Source: Gottfriedia endophytica
Lineage (GTDB): Bacteria > Bacillota > Bacilli > Bacillales > Bacillaceae_G
Assembly: GCF_017814275.1 (NCBI RefSeq)
Contig: NZ_JAGIYQ010000007.1
Coordinates: 124,001-188,000, forward strand
DNA: 64,000 nucleotides
Reading direction: 5' to 3'
In this document: positions 43,761-52,886 of the stretch, in pieces
How the letters are laid out: each line of letters opens with the position of its first letter
Position numbering within the stretch: position 1 is the stretch's first letter
Made by a program: the position numbers and the translations under genes
Notes under the pieces: model-generated
Told to the model about the DNA's origin: nothing
What the model saw: the letters and a program-made list of their open reading frames with translations, nothing else
The model's database searches: none

Positions 43761-44546
43761 TTAGAATTTATTATATAAATCAATTTTTCTGTCTTCAAAA
43801 ATTGGTATTGTATTACGTATCTCTTGCACTTTTTCTAAATTAATTTGTGCATTTAATATTTCTTCTTCCATTCCACCTTTTGCGAGCACTTCTCCCCAAG
43901 GGTCAATGATTAACGAATTTCCACCAAAGGTGTTATCCTTGTCTTTCCCTACTCTATTACAAGCTACTACAAAGCATTGGTTTTCAATCGCTCTAGCTTT
44001 TAATAAAATTTCCCAATGCTGAATTCGCTGAACAGGCCACTGTGCTACAAAAAACAATAGTTTTGCTCCGCCAATAGCATGCCCTCTCATCCATTCTGGA
44101 AAACGCAAATCATAACAAACAAATCCGGCAGTTTTGTATCCTTCTATTTCAAAAAATGCATCAGATGTTCCTGCTTGTAAATAGTGATGCTCGTTCATTA
44201 GTTGGAATAAATGAACTTTATCATATGTTTTAATTAATTCACCAGCTGAATTAATTATGACTAATTCATTGAAAACGCCAGTTTCTTTTTTGATTGGCAG
44301 AGAACCACCCACGAGCCAAATTGATTTTTGTTTTGCTATTTTTTTTAAGGTTTCAATCACTTCATCTTGCTCATCCGTATGCTTTTCAATTACATCTAAG
44401 CAATATCCTGTTGTCCATAGTTCAGGCAAAACAACTACATTTGCACCAGCATGAACAGCCTCTTCAATCTTTTGGATCGCATTTTTTAAATTAACACTTG
44501 TATTCCCTAATTCGACATCCATTTGAACACACGAAATTGTTAACAA
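43761..44546 (-). CDS. mtnU: Carbon-nitrogen hydrolase MtnU (omega-amidase type)
   Basis: This protein of about 261 residues is a nitrilase-superfamily enzyme. The triad is Glu in VVLPELWTTGY, Lys in YDKVHLF and Cys in GFVCYDLRFPEW. MtnU is thought to act as omega-amidase on keto-acid amides made when glutamine is the amino donor of the last salvage step. The TTG following AGGATGAT was chosen; the longest frame starts 6 codons earlier with a worse fit to the family. It is divergent from mtnE. Confidence 0.9.
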   Translation of the reverse strand: MLTISCVQMDVELGNTSVNLKNAIQKIEEAVHAGANVVVLPELWTTGYCLDVIEKHTDEQDEVIETLKKIAKQKSIWLVGGSLPIKKETGVFNELVIINSAGELIKTYDKVHLFQLMNEHHYLQAGTSDAFFEIEGYKTAGFVCYDLRFPEWMRGHAIGGAKLLFFVAQWPVQRIQHWEILLKARAIENQCFVVACNRVGKDKDNTFGGNSLIIDPWGEVLAKGGMEEEILNAQINLEKVQEIRNTIPIFEDRKIDLYNKF

Positions 44547-44689
44547 ACTAATCATCCTATTCAAAATTTTATTTACAATTTACCAAGTAGCTTATATGAT
44601 GATTTGTATTATTGCAACAAAAAACTATTCATTAAACCATACGGTATGTGAAATTTTTAGATTATAATTTTAAAATCGAGGTGTTTTGT

Positions 44690-45853
44690 TTGAAAAGAAG
44701 CCAATTATTAGAGCAATTACCAAGTCAGTTTTTCGCATCACTTGTTACAAAAGTAAATAAAGCCGTTAATGAAGGCAGAGATGTTATTAATTTAGGTCAG
44801 GGAAATCCTGATCAACCAACTCCTGAACATATTATTTCTGCTTTACATTCATCATCATTAAATCCAACATCTCACAGGTATTCACCTTTTCGAGGAACAA
44901 AACGCTTTAAAGAGGCTGTAAGTGAATTTTACCATTCAGAATATGGGGTTGAATTAGATCCAGAAAAGGAATTAGCAATATTATTTGGTGGCAAAGCAGG
45001 GTTAGTTGAATTACCTCTTTGTTTATGTGATCCGGGTGATACAATTCTAGTACCTGATCCAGGTTACCCAGATTACTTATCTGGTATTTCATTATCCAGA
45101 ACCAAACCATACATGTTGCCTCTTCTTGAGAAAAATGGATTTTTACCAGATTATGATTTAATACCTAACGATGTTAGTGAAGCTAGTAAAATATTATTTT
45201 TAAACTATCCAAATAATCCTACGGGTGCAACTGCAACCAGCGAATTCTTTGAAAAAACGGTTGAATTTGCTACTCAAAATGACATTGTAGTTTGTCATGA
45301 TTTTGCCTATGGAGCTTTTGGTTTTGATGGGAAAAAGCCTCTTAGTTTCTTACAAACTCCTGGGGCTAAAGAATGTGGAATTGAAATTTATACGTTATCG
45401 AAAACCTATAATATGGCTGGATGGCGTGTAGGATTTGCAGTTGGAAATGCAGAAATCATTGAAACGATTAACCTTCTTCAAGATCACTTATACGTTAGTT
45501 TATTTCCAGCAATCCAAGATGCCGCAACAGAAGCTTTACTAGGTTCTCAACAATGTGTAGCTGAATTATTGGCAATTTATGAAAAACGAAGAAATGTTTT
45601 TATTGATGGATGTAAGAGCTTAGGATGGGATGTTACTGCTCCTCAAGGATCTTTTTTCGCATGGTTACCTGTCCCTGAAGGATTTACATCACAATCATTT
45701 GCTGATTATTTACTAGAAAATGTCAATATTGCAGTGGCTCCTGGTAATGGCTTTGGTGAACATGGTGAAGGATACATACGCGTAGGTTTATTGACAGATG
45801 AATCGCAATTATCCGAAGCAGTTCATAGACTTCAAAAACTAGAAATTTTCTAA
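44690..45853 (+). CDS. mtnE: Aminotransferase MtnE
   Basis: This protein of about 387 residues is a fold-type I PLP aminotransferase that transaminates 4-methylthio-2-oxobutanoate to methionine, the last salvage step. Visible motifs are INLGQGNPDQPTPEHI near 35-50, NYPNNPTGA, and the PLP-lysine region TLSKTYNMAGWRVGF. The TTG after GAGGTG fits the family start; the longest frame begins 14 codons upstream. It stands between mtnU and the plus-strand riboswitch. No terminator is evident. Confidence 0.94.
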   Translation: MKRSQLLEQLPSQFFASLVTKVNKAVNEGRDVINLGQGNPDQPTPEHIISALHSSSLNPTSHRYSPFRGTKRFKEAVSEFYHSEYGVELDPEKELAILFGGKAGLVELPLCLCDPGDTILVPDPGYPDYLSGISLSRTKPYMLPLLEKNGFLPDYDLIPNDVSEASKILFLNYPNNPTGATATSEFFEKTVEFATQNDIVVCHDFAYGAFGFDGKKPLSFLQTPGAKECGIEIYTLSKTYNMAGWRVGFAVGNAEIIETINLLQDHLYVSLFPAIQDAATEALLGSQQCVAELLAIYEKRRNVFIDGCKSLGWDVTAPQGSFFAWLPVPEGFTSQSFADYLLENVNIAVAPGNGFGEHGEGYIRVGLLTDESQLSEAVHRLQKLEIF

Positions 45854-45931
45854 AATATAAAAATTTTGTTTGACAATTAGTAGTTCGCCGTGGAATAATC
45901 CTCTTAAGTTGAAAATTCAAAATTAAATATC

Positions 45932-46041
45932 TTCTTATTCAGAGTAGGTGGAGGGAACAAGCCCGATGAAGCCCGGCAACCGACCATAGTCATTTATGGC
46001 ACGGTGCTAATTCTTGCAGCAATTTTGCTGAAAGATAAGGA
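45932..46041 (+). ncRNA. SAM-I (S-box) riboswitch of mtnWXBD
   Basis: The core is clear: CTTATTCAGAGTAGGTGGAG, GGAACAAGCCCGATGAAGCC, CGGCAACCGACC, GGCACGGTGCTAATTC and a closing AAAGATAAG. The P3 arm is short compared with the copy at 43494. It controls the terminator at 46048. Confidence 0.95.
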
Positions 46042-46047
46042 GTTGCT

Positions 46048-46077
46048 AAAAGCCTCTCCTTTGTGAGAGGTTTTTTC
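46048..46077 (+). terminator. Riboswitch-controlled terminator upstream of mtnW
   Basis: CCTCTC and GAGAGG flank CTTTGT, then TTTTTTCTTTTT. It lies directly after the SAM-I aptamer. Confidence 0.9.
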
Positions 46078-46110
46078 TTTTTAAAATTACTTTTTAGGAG
46101 GCGAAAACGA

Positions 46111-47316
46111 GTGAGTGGTATCATCGCAACATATCAAATTTATGATCAAGTAGCTAACTTAGAAAAAAGAGCTGAGTCAATCGCACTTGGATTAACTGTT
46201 GGCTCATGGACAAATTTACCTCAAAACGATCAAATACAATTACTAAAGCATAAAGGGAAAGTTACTTCTGTCCGTGTTGATGAATCAGCTGGAAATAGAA
46301 CAAAAGGAATCATTGAAATATTTTATCCTAGCCATAATTTTACCGCTGATTTGCCTGCTATTTTAACAACTGTATTTGGAAAGCTTTCTTTAGATGGTGA
46401 AATTAAGTTAATCGATCTTCATTTCTCAAATGATTTACTTGCTTTATTTCCAGGGCCAAAGTTTGGAATTAGTGCGATTCGTGAAAAATTACAAGTTTTT
46501 GATCGCCCTCTGTTAATGAGTATTTTCAAATCAGTGATTGGTCGTGACCTTAACTATATCGGTGAGGAATTACGCAACCAGGCACTTGGCGGTGTAGATT
46601 TAATTAAAGATGACGAGATATTATTTGATACTTGTACTTCTCTCGAGGAAAGAGTCGTACAAGGAAAAAATATTTTACAACAAGTTTTCGAATCAAATGG
46701 ACAGCGAACTTTATATGCTGTTAATTTAACTGGTCGTACATTTGAATTAAAGGAAAAAGCAAAACGTGCTGCAGAATTAGGTGCAGATATTTTCTTATTT
46801 AACGTATTTGCTTATGGTTTAGATGTTCTTCAATCTCTTGTTGAAGATCCCGACATTTCGGTTCCAATTATGGCCCACCCTGCTATTTCAGGAGCATTTA
46901 CTTCTTCACCAGATTATGGAATCGAATCAAGTCTATTATTAGGAAAATTAGTCAGATTAGCTGGAGCAGATTTTAGTTTGTTCCCTTCTCCATACGGAAG
47001 CGTTTCTATGGAAAAATCTAAGACTTTAAAAATAGCAGAATATCTTACTGAACCAAATGGATTGCTTAAGACCTTTCCTGTCCCATCTGCAGGTATTCAC
47101 CCAGGACTTGTCCCACAATTAATCGCTGATTTTGGGAATGAACAAGTAATTAATGCTGGAGGTGGTGTCCACGGACATCCTGATGGACCAATTGGTGGAG
47201 GTAAAGCATTTAGAGAAGCAATAGCGGCTACTTTATCAGGAATAACACTAGAAGATTATGCTAACCAAGCACCTTCTTTACAAAAAGCAATTGAATTATG
47301 GGGAGTAAGATCATGA
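46111..47316 (+). CDS. mtnW: RuBisCO-like 2,3-diketo-5-methylthiopentyl-1-P enolase MtnW
   Basis: This 401-residue RuBisCO-like protein tautomerises 2,3-diketo-5-methylthiopentyl 1-phosphate. The metal-site segment [10 protein letters not shown] (carbamylated Lys and acidic ligands) lies near 166-175, and the C-terminal [15 protein letters not shown] near 351-365 binds phosphate. The start is GTG after TAGGAGGCG; the longer frame would begin inside the terminator. It heads a four-gene operon and overlaps mtnX by four bases. Confidence 0.96.
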   Translation: MSGIIATYQIYDQVANLEKRAESIALGLTVGSWTNLPQNDQIQLLKHKGKVTSVRVDESAGNRTKGIIEIFYPSHNFTADLPAILTTVFGKLSLDGEIKLIDLHFSNDLLALFPGPKFGISAIREKLQVFDRPLLMSIFKSVIGRDLNYIGEELRNQALGGVDLIKDDEILFDTCTSLEERVVQGKNILQQVFESNGQRTLYAVNLTGRTFELKEKAKRAAELGADIFLFNVFAYGLDVLQSLVEDPDISVPIMAHPAISGAFTSSPDYGIESSLLLGKLVRLAGADFSLFPSPYGSVSMEKSKTLKIAEYLTEPNGLLKTFPVPSAGIHPGLVPQLIADFGNEQVINAGGGVHGHPDGPIGGGKAFREAIAATLSGITLEDYANQAPSLQKAIELWGVRS

Positions 47317-47963
47317 CAATAAAAGTATTTTGCGATTTTGATGGAACGATTACGGAAGGAGATAATATTGTTTCGCTAATCAATCAATTTGCGCCTCCTT
47401 CGATCCGTCCGATAAAAGATGAGGTATTAAATGGAACTATTTCAATTCGTAAAGGTGTAGAAACAATGTTTTCTACAATCCCTTCAGCTTATCAGAAAGA
47501 TATGACTGAATACATTCTGTCAAATACAATTATACGTGATGGATTTCATGACTTTGTTCAGTTTTTAGATTCAGAAGATTATGAATTAACAATCGTTAGT
47601 GGTGGATTAGATTTCTTCGTTTATCCGATTCTAGCTGACTATTTACCGATTGAACAAATCGTATGCAATCGAACTGATTTCTCGGGCGAAACCGTAAAAA
47701 TCCATTGGGAACATTCTTGCGATGAACAATGCGAGAATGACTGCGGGCTTTGTAAACCAAGTGTTATGAGAAGATTAAGCTCAGCAGAAGATAAAATCAT
47801 TGTCATTGGGGATTCAGTCACAGATTTACAAATTGCCAAACAAGCAGATTTTATCTTTGCTAGAGATTTTTTAAAAGAAAAATGTGAGGAACTTAGTTTA
47901 CCTTACGAACCTTTTAACGATTTTTACGATATTTTACAGTCATTAACTAAGAAGGTGATTTAA
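47313..47963 (+). CDS. mtnX: HK-MTPenyl-1-P phosphatase MtnX
   Basis: This 216-residue HAD-superfamily phosphatase dephosphorylates 2-hydroxy-3-keto-5-methylthiopentenyl 1-phosphate to the acireductone. The nucleophile motif is [13 protein letters not shown] near 6-18 and the third motif is [13 protein letters not shown]. The ATG overlaps the mtnW stop (ATGA) and the gene overlaps mtnB by one base, showing tight coupling. Confidence 0.95.
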   Translation: MTIKVFCDFDGTITEGDNIVSLINQFAPPSIRPIKDEVLNGTISIRKGVETMFSTIPSAYQKDMTEYILSNTIIRDGFHDFVQFLDSEDYELTIVSGGLDFFVYPILADYLPIEQIVCNRTDFSGETVKIHWEHSCDEQCENDCGLCKPSVMRRLSSAEDKIIVIGDSVTDLQIAKQADFIFARDFLKEKCEELSLPYEPFNDFYDILQSLTKKVI

Positions 47964-48583
47964 TGGAACATTTTTTTACCCGTTTAGAAGAAATTAAAGA
48001 AATTAAACAGACACTTGCAAAGCGAGATTGGTTCCTAGGAACGAGTGGTAACTTATCAATAAAAGTAAACGATCATCCCCTCCTGTTTTTAGTAACAGCA
48101 AGTGGAAAGGATAAGACCATCCATTCTAGTAGTGATTTCCTTGTCGTAGATGAAAATGAACAGTCAATTTGGGATCAAACAAAAAATCCATCCGCTGAAG
48201 CAATATTACATAAACTCATTTACAAAAATTCAAATGCTGGTTGTGTTCTCCATGTTCATACGATCGCGAATAATCTGATTACACAATCCTTCCCTACTAA
48301 TAAGGAAGTCTCCTTTTCTGGAAGTGAAATAATTAAAGCCCTTGGTCTTTGGGAGGAAAATGCTGAAATAAGTATCCCGATTATTCCTAACCATGCACAT
48401 ATCCCTACTTTAGGTGAAGCTTTCTTACCTCATATTAACGGAAATCATGGAGCAGTATTGATCCACAACCATGGGATTACGGTTTGGGCTGAAACAGCAT
48501 TTGAAGCAAAAAAACAATTAGAAGCATATGAGTTTTTATTTCAGCTTACTTTACAATCAAAGCCGACTAGTTTGTCAGTTTAA
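47963..48583 (+). CDS. mtnB: Methylthioribulose-1-phosphate dehydratase MtnB
   Basis: This 206-residue class II aldolase-like enzyme removes water from methylthioribulose 1-phosphate. The zinc ligands are in VLHVHT near 92-97 and the third His in IHNHGITVW. The start overlaps the mtnX stop (TAATG) after AAGGTG. MtnB acts before MtnW in the pathway. Confidence 0.96.
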   Translation: MEHFFTRLEEIKEIKQTLAKRDWFLGTSGNLSIKVNDHPLLFLVTASGKDKTIHSSSDFLVVDENEQSIWDQTKNPSAEAILHKLIYKNSNAGCVLHVHTIANNLITQSFPTNKEVSFSGSEIIKALGLWEENAEISIPIIPNHAHIPTLGEAFLPHINGNHGAVLIHNHGITVWAETAFEAKKQLEAYEFLFQLTLQSKPTSLSV

Positions 48584-48640
48584 AAGAAGATTCCAATTAG
48601 GAACTAATTAACAATACGTATAAATGAAAGGAAGATGGAA

Positions 48641-49153
48641 ATGGCAACAATTTATGTTAAAGAAAGAGATTTCACAATTACTAGTGAAACAGAAGTAAGA
48701 GCTTATTTAGAGGAGCAAAATGTCATCTATGAAAATTGGAATATTACTAACCTTCCAGAACAGTTAAGGGAAAAATTTCAATTAAGTGATTTAGAAAAAG
48801 AAGAAATCTTATCAGTGTTTGAAAATGACATTAAAGTAATATCCGAACGTCGAGGGTATTTAGCTAGTGATGTTATTTCACTTTCAGAATCAACTCCTAA
48901 TCTAGAGGAGTTACTTAAAAATTTCAATCGTGAGCATCACCACACTGATGATGAAGTGCGTTTCATCGTAAGTGGCCACGGTGCATTTATTATTCAAGGT
49001 TCTGAAGGATTTTTTCATGTGAATTTAGAGCCAGGTGATTTAATTTCTGTTCCACCAAATATACGTCATTATTTTACATTAGCAGATGATCGTAAAGTCG
49101 TAGCAATTAGGCTTTTTGTGACAACTGAAGGCTGGATGCCAATTTACGAATAA
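48641..49153 (+). CDS. mtnD: Acireductone dioxygenase MtnD
   Basis: This cupin of about 170 residues cleaves acireductone with oxygen to give the keto acid of methionine and formate. Metal ligands are in HHHTDDEVRF near 94-103 and in IRHYF near 139-143. Either the ATG at 48635 or the one two codons later can be used; the latter gives the usual MATIYV start. It is the last operon gene. The metal (iron or nickel) decides which products form and cannot be read from sequence. Confidence 0.96.
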   Translation: MATIYVKERDFTITSETEVRAYLEEQNVIYENWNITNLPEQLREKFQLSDLEKEEILSVFENDIKVISERRGYLASDVISLSESTPNLEELLKNFNREHHHTDDEVRFIVSGHGAFIIQGSEGFFHVNLEPGDLISVPPNIRHYFTLADDRKVVAIRLFVTTEGWMPIYE

Positions 49154-49279
49154 AGACAACATAATATAATTGATGAATTAAAGAACTCTAGAATAGATTT
49201 TTAATTGAAAGTTAAGTAAATGAATAAAATTATTTATATATAAGTGTTTATATTTAATGACACGCATTTAAATGCTGTA

Positions 49280-49329
49280 AAAAGAAGGATAGAAAAGTAG
49301 AAGAAAGTGTTTGCAATTCTATCCTTTTT
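49280..49329. terminator. Hairpin downstream of mtnD
   Basis: AAAGAAGGATAGAA and TTCTATCCTTTTT form the stem around a 25-base loop. It lies 130 bases after mtnD and could serve both strands. Confidence 0.65.
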
Positions 49330-49408
49330 GCACTACATTTGACCTCATTTACTATAAAGCATGCGTTCAATAAGAACAAAAATTATTTTTTACTAAATTA
49401 TAAAAACT

Positions 49409-50647
49409 TTATTTATATCCAATACTTCTGAAATAGTTTTCCCTTGAAGGGAGGAGAATAAATACACCTAATAAAAGTGCTAAAAATAGCATAATAAAAC
49501 TACCAGCAATTACTGACATTTTAATTGATCCATAGTGAGTAGAAAACCCGATTAGTATGGTTGAAACTATCACTAATACTGCCTCTAAAAAACCATAAAT
49601 ACTTCCAACTCTTCCCATTATCTTAACATTTACGTTTGATTGGTAAAATGTATCAAATCCTGTATTTGCAAAAGACAACGCAAATGATAATAAGAAAAAT
49701 CCGAACCCACCCATTGAAAAAGAATTAGAAAATGAATATATGATATATCCTAATGATAAAAAAATTGTCCCCATCCCCATTAGCCAAGAGGGATGTAGTC
49801 TCTTTGCAAAAATTGTATTAATAATTGCACCTATACCAATTCCTGCGCCAGCAATACTTACTAGAACACCATATTCTGTATTACTCAAATGAAGTACGCT
49901 CTTTGAAAACTTTACTTCTAATGAATCAACAGCAGCCGTCAAAACTAATAAACTATTAAACAAAAAATAAATAGTCATAACATAGATTGATTTACGACTG
50001 AATTTTAAAACCTCTGTAAAATCTTTCTTAATTAATTCGATGGAGAGCTTCTCATTTTTTACATTTCTCACTGCTACCTTATCCAAATTCGGCAAACAAG
50101 CTGTTACAATTCCTGAAATAATAAATGAGATAGCATTAATATTAATAGCGAACATGGGTGTGCCAATCATAAAAAGTAGTCCTGCAATAGCTGGTCCGGT
50201 TAGAAAGCCACCAGATTGAACTAAGCTACGCAAAGCATTAAAACGACTCCTCTGATTTTGTGGAATTAATTTAGTTATATAAGTTATTGATGTTGGATAA
50301 AACATTGAACTTCCCATATTGACGATAAATACGATGACAAAGATCAGAAAGACAGATGATATACTTGGTAATAAGAATAGTAATAATCCCCTCAAAATAT
50401 CCAAAAGTACCATTAAATTCCTTTTGTTAAATCGGTCAATTAAACTACCTGCCCATAGGTTAGTAAGTATTGTTGCTAGAGGTTTCAAGGCATAAAGAGT
50501 GGATATAGCCAAAACAGATTTCGTCATATCCATAATAATTAGATTTAGTGCGATTAAATAAATCCAATCTCCGATATTTGAAATGCCTATTCCAAATAGT
50601 AAAAGCAATGGGTTTTTCCAAGAAATATTCATCTTATTTTTTTTCAT
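49409..50647 (-). CDS. MFS transporter under T-box control
   Basis: This 412-residue protein has about twelve transmembrane helices and the MFS pattern of the drug-export type. GSLIDRFNKRNLMVLLDILR near 62-81 is the loop between helices 2 and 3. The substrate is unknown; the T-box leader upstream suggests that it responds to an amino acid shortage, so amino acid or peptide export or uptake is possible. AGAGGTG precedes the ATG. Confidence 0.78.
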   Translation of the reverse strand: MKKNKMNISWKNPLLLLFGIGISNIGDWIYLIALNLIIMDMTKSVLAISTLYALKPLATILTNLWAGSLIDRFNKRNLMVLLDILRGLLLFLLPSISSVFLIFVIVFIVNMGSSMFYPTSITYITKLIPQNQRSRFNALRSLVQSGGFLTGPAIAGLLFMIGTPMFAININAISFIISGIVTACLPNLDKVAVRNVKNEKLSIELIKKDFTEVLKFSRKSIYVMTIYFLFNSLLVLTAAVDSLEVKFSKSVLHLSNTEYGVLVSIAGAGIGIGAIINTIFAKRLHPSWLMGMGTIFLSLGYIIYSFSNSFSMGGFGFFLLSFALSFANTGFDTFYQSNVNVKIMGRVGSIYGFLEAVLVIVSTILIGFSTHYGSIKMSVIAGSFIMLFLALLLGVFILLPSRENYFRSIGYK

Positions 50648-50688
50648 TTTAACACCTCTACATTAATATTTTTAATTTGTACAAATAA

Positions 50689-50732
50689 AAAAACTCGCCC
50701 TCCAAGACCGTAGTCTTGGGGACGAGTTTACA
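50689..50732 (-). terminator. T-box-controlled terminator
   Basis: On the minus strand AAACTCGTCCCCAAGACT and GTCTTGGAGGGCGAGTTT pair, followed by T. Confidence 0.9.
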
Positions 50733-50734
50733 CT

Positions 50735-50958
50735 AACGTATCGTGGTGCCACCCCAGTTTGTTAATATGTCATCACATTAACCTCATTAAGTACATTTTA
50801 AACATACCCATGCTCTATAACAGGAGCCCCTGTCATACCATCGCCATTATTGGTTCCGATATGAAACTCAGAGTCTTGCTTCAATGGATCATTCATACTC
50901 CTTTTCAGCACCTGGAGCTCTCTGGAATGAATGAATTCTATTTACTCTTCTCTTCAAA
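50735..50958 (-). ncRNA. T-box leader upstream of the MFS gene
   Basis: On the minus strand the T-box sequence GGGGTGGCACCACGA is seen at 50755-50741. Stem I has the AGAGAGCTCCAGGTGCTG apical part and an ATTCAT/ATGAAT helix. The specifier region reads GATCCATTGAAGC, which makes ATT (Ile) the best candidate codon, but CCA and ATC cannot be excluded by eye. Uncharged tRNA should prevent termination at 50689. Confidence 0.88.
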
Positions 50959-51010
50959 GTTTTTTTATTATTTTCATATTATTATAACTTTTCTGTCTTA
51001 TTTGTCTACT

Positions 51011-51059
51011 GTTTTTTATTAATTCCTTATTTCACTAAACTGCCAGATAGTGAAATAAG
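51011..51059. repeat. Palindromic motif P1, shared with 63883
   Basis: CTTATTTCACT and AGTGAAATAAG are perfect arms around AAACTGCCAGAT. The left flank GTTTTTTATTAATTC and the loop CTAAACTGCCAG recur at 63883-63918. Confidence 0.75.
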
Positions 51060-51197
51060 AAATAATCATTCAGCCCTTATTTTTGTACAACTATCTCATG
51101 CGTTAATTATATAAAGAAGCTTTGATAACCTTTCCATTTAATTAAACTTAAAGGCACCCCTATTACATAATAGTCCCCTTATTCCATAAAATCTCTT

Positions 51198-51719
51198 CTA
51201 GAGTGTATGTTTGTAAATTACAATACCCTTTTTATTAAAGATCGATATTTCTATTCCATCATTAATAGTTAAATTACTTTTATTTTTATCATAAAATACT
51301 AACAAACCACGCTTTCCTTCAAAAGGTTTTGTTACAGATTTACCATCACTAAATACAACTTTGACTTCATTTGCTTCTTTAAGTAGATTTTTATCTTCTA
51401 TAATTACAGATACGTGAGGACTACCTGTGCTTGTCATACCTATTATCACTTTTTCTTTGCTGTTACCTACCCAACCTGTTTGGTTTTCTATTATTTTTCC
51501 GTTTTCTTTGGAGAGACCATAAATGCCATTCTCATATAATATCAATGTAGAATTTTGAACATCCTCTATTGATAATGGTTCAATTTTTTTCTGACTAACA
51601 AATTGCTTAATTTCATTTTGAGATAAGCTAGAATAGTTGGATTGTCCACCATACTTAGAACAACCCATTACAAGTCCACAAATAAGTAAAGCTATACTCA
51701 ATATGAGACATTTTTTCAT
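51198..51719 (-). CDS. Putative lipoprotein, function unknown
   Basis: This protein of about 173 residues has a lipoprotein signal peptide with lipobox LVMGC (Cys near 20) followed by a soluble domain. The start with CAGGGGAGAAAC upstream was preferred over one 29 codons earlier that lacks a ribosome binding site. The mature part has a beta-rich appearance (VSVIIEDKNLLKEANEVKVV). No family was recognised. It stands alone. Confidence 0.65.
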   Translation of the reverse strand: MKKCLILSIALLICGLVMGCSKYGGQSNYSSLSQNEIKQFVSQKKIEPLSIEDVQNSTLILYENGIYGLSKENGKIIENQTGWVGNSKEKVIIGMTSTGSPHVSVIIEDKNLLKEANEVKVVFSDGKSVTKPFEGKRGLLVFYDKNKSNLTINDGIEISIFNKKGIVIYKHTL

Positions 51720-51886
51720 TATAGTTTCTCCCCTACACCAGATTAAATATTTAACTCTACTAGCTCCTCCAAAGCGAAAAAATTGAACCCAGTCTAAATT
51801 GATCATAATTTAAATTTTCGAGGAACTCTACAACAACTTCCATAATTAGAAACACACCTTACAATAAATGTCCTAATATAATGATA

Positions 51887-52000
51887 TTAAATATTAAGGG
51901 TGAATAATCCTTTAATTTCTCCCCTATTCAAACTAAAATGTCCATTCATTAATCTGCCGTTTACTACAATAACATCAAAATAAATTACCACCTTCTTCAT
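51887..52000 (-). CDS. Possible 37-residue peptide
   Basis: A short frame reads MKKVVIYFDVIVVNGRLMNG and ends in GLFTLNI. The upstream GATAGGATCGTGG is a moderate ribosome binding site. It is the only protein-like stretch in the 51720-52119 gap. It may be chance. Confidence 0.2.
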   Translation of the reverse strand: MKKVVIYFDVIVVNGRLMNGHFSLNRGEIKGLFTLNI

Positions 52001-52078
52001 CCACGATCCTATCAAATTTCCATGAATTTCCTCGTTAGGTGAAGATATTCATAAATAACATTTTATTCAAATTAAAAA

Positions 52079-52113
52079 AGTACAGACTGAAAGAAATCTC
52101 TAGTCTGTACTTC
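52079..52113 (-). terminator. Terminator of the padR operon
   Basis: AAGTACAGACT and AGTCTGTACTT form the stem, with a T-run on the minus strand. Confidence 0.9.
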
Positions 52114-52119
52114 GCCATT

Positions 52120-52884
52120 CTATTTCATTCGCTTTTTATACACATTCATCGAAATCACATAAAACAAAATCCCAACTCCCACTAACCATAACACTGCTGT
52201 TACAATCTCACCAGATACTGGGTGGCCAGCCAAAAGTGAACGCACACTCCCGGCAATGGGTGTCATCGGCTGATTTTCGGCAAAAGCCCGAAGTCCACTC
52301 CCCATATTATTTGTTGGAACAAAGGCGGAACTTACAAACATCAGCCCCAATAGCAGATAAGAGAACACGCTCGCACCTTCATAAGATTTTGCCATAAGCC
52401 CGAATGCCACCGCCATCCAAGTAAAAGCGAAAATGGTGAGCAGTATCATACCCGCTGCTAGTAGCCACTCCACAAAATCAGCGTGAGGACGGAATCCCAT
52501 GAGAAAAGAAATGAGAATCACTGCAATAACTGATAATAAGTTTAATAGTAAAGTAGATATGACATGCCCTCCCAATATGGATGATTTGGCGATTGGCATA
52601 GAATGGAATCTGTCAAAAATACCTCTAGTCATATCTGTATTCACTCGAACTGCTGTATAGGCAATCCCATTTCCAATACACATAAGCAATACACCTGGTA
52701 CGATAAAATTCACATATTCAACTTTATTCATTGTCATGGCACTACCGAAAATATAGACAAAAGCAAGCATAAGCAAAATCGGCATGAGAATCGTTGTGAT
52801 AATCGTGTCAACACTTCGTAGTGAATGTTTCATCACCCGACTGCTCATGGTAAAAGTATCGCTGAAAAAATGTTTTCCGCTCAT
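52120..52884 (-). CDS. ABC-2 type permease, DrrB-like
   Basis: This 254-residue protein has six transmembrane segments of the ABC-2 family. The GIFDRFHSMPIAKSSILGGH motif near 88-107 is typical of daunorubicin-resistance type (DrrB) permeases. It pairs with the ATPase two bases upstream. The substrate is unknown. Base composition is clearly richer in G and C than in neighbouring genes, which suggests horizontal transfer of the whole four-gene cassette. Confidence 0.88.
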   Translation of the reverse strand: MSGKHFFSDTFTMSSRVMKHSLRSVDTIITTILMPILLMLAFVYIFGSAMTMNKVEYVNFIVPGVLLMCIGNGIAYTAVRVNTDMTRGIFDRFHSMPIAKSSILGGHVISTLLLNLLSVIAVILISFLMGFRPHADFVEWLLAAGMILLTIFAFTWMAVAFGLMAKSYEGASVFSYLLLGLMFVSSAFVPTNNMGSGLRAFAENQPMTPIAGSVRSLLAGHPVSGEIVTAVLWLVGVGILFYVISMNVYKKRMK

Positions 52885-52886
52885 GA

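Noticed and set aside
46063-46110. Longer N-terminus for MtnW
   Set aside because: The extra codons fall inside the riboswitch terminator; the GTG at 46111 has a good ribosome binding site and the right family length.
50759-51022. 87-codon plus-strand frame
   Set aside because: It lies over the antisense of the T-box leader, which explains its conservation-like look.
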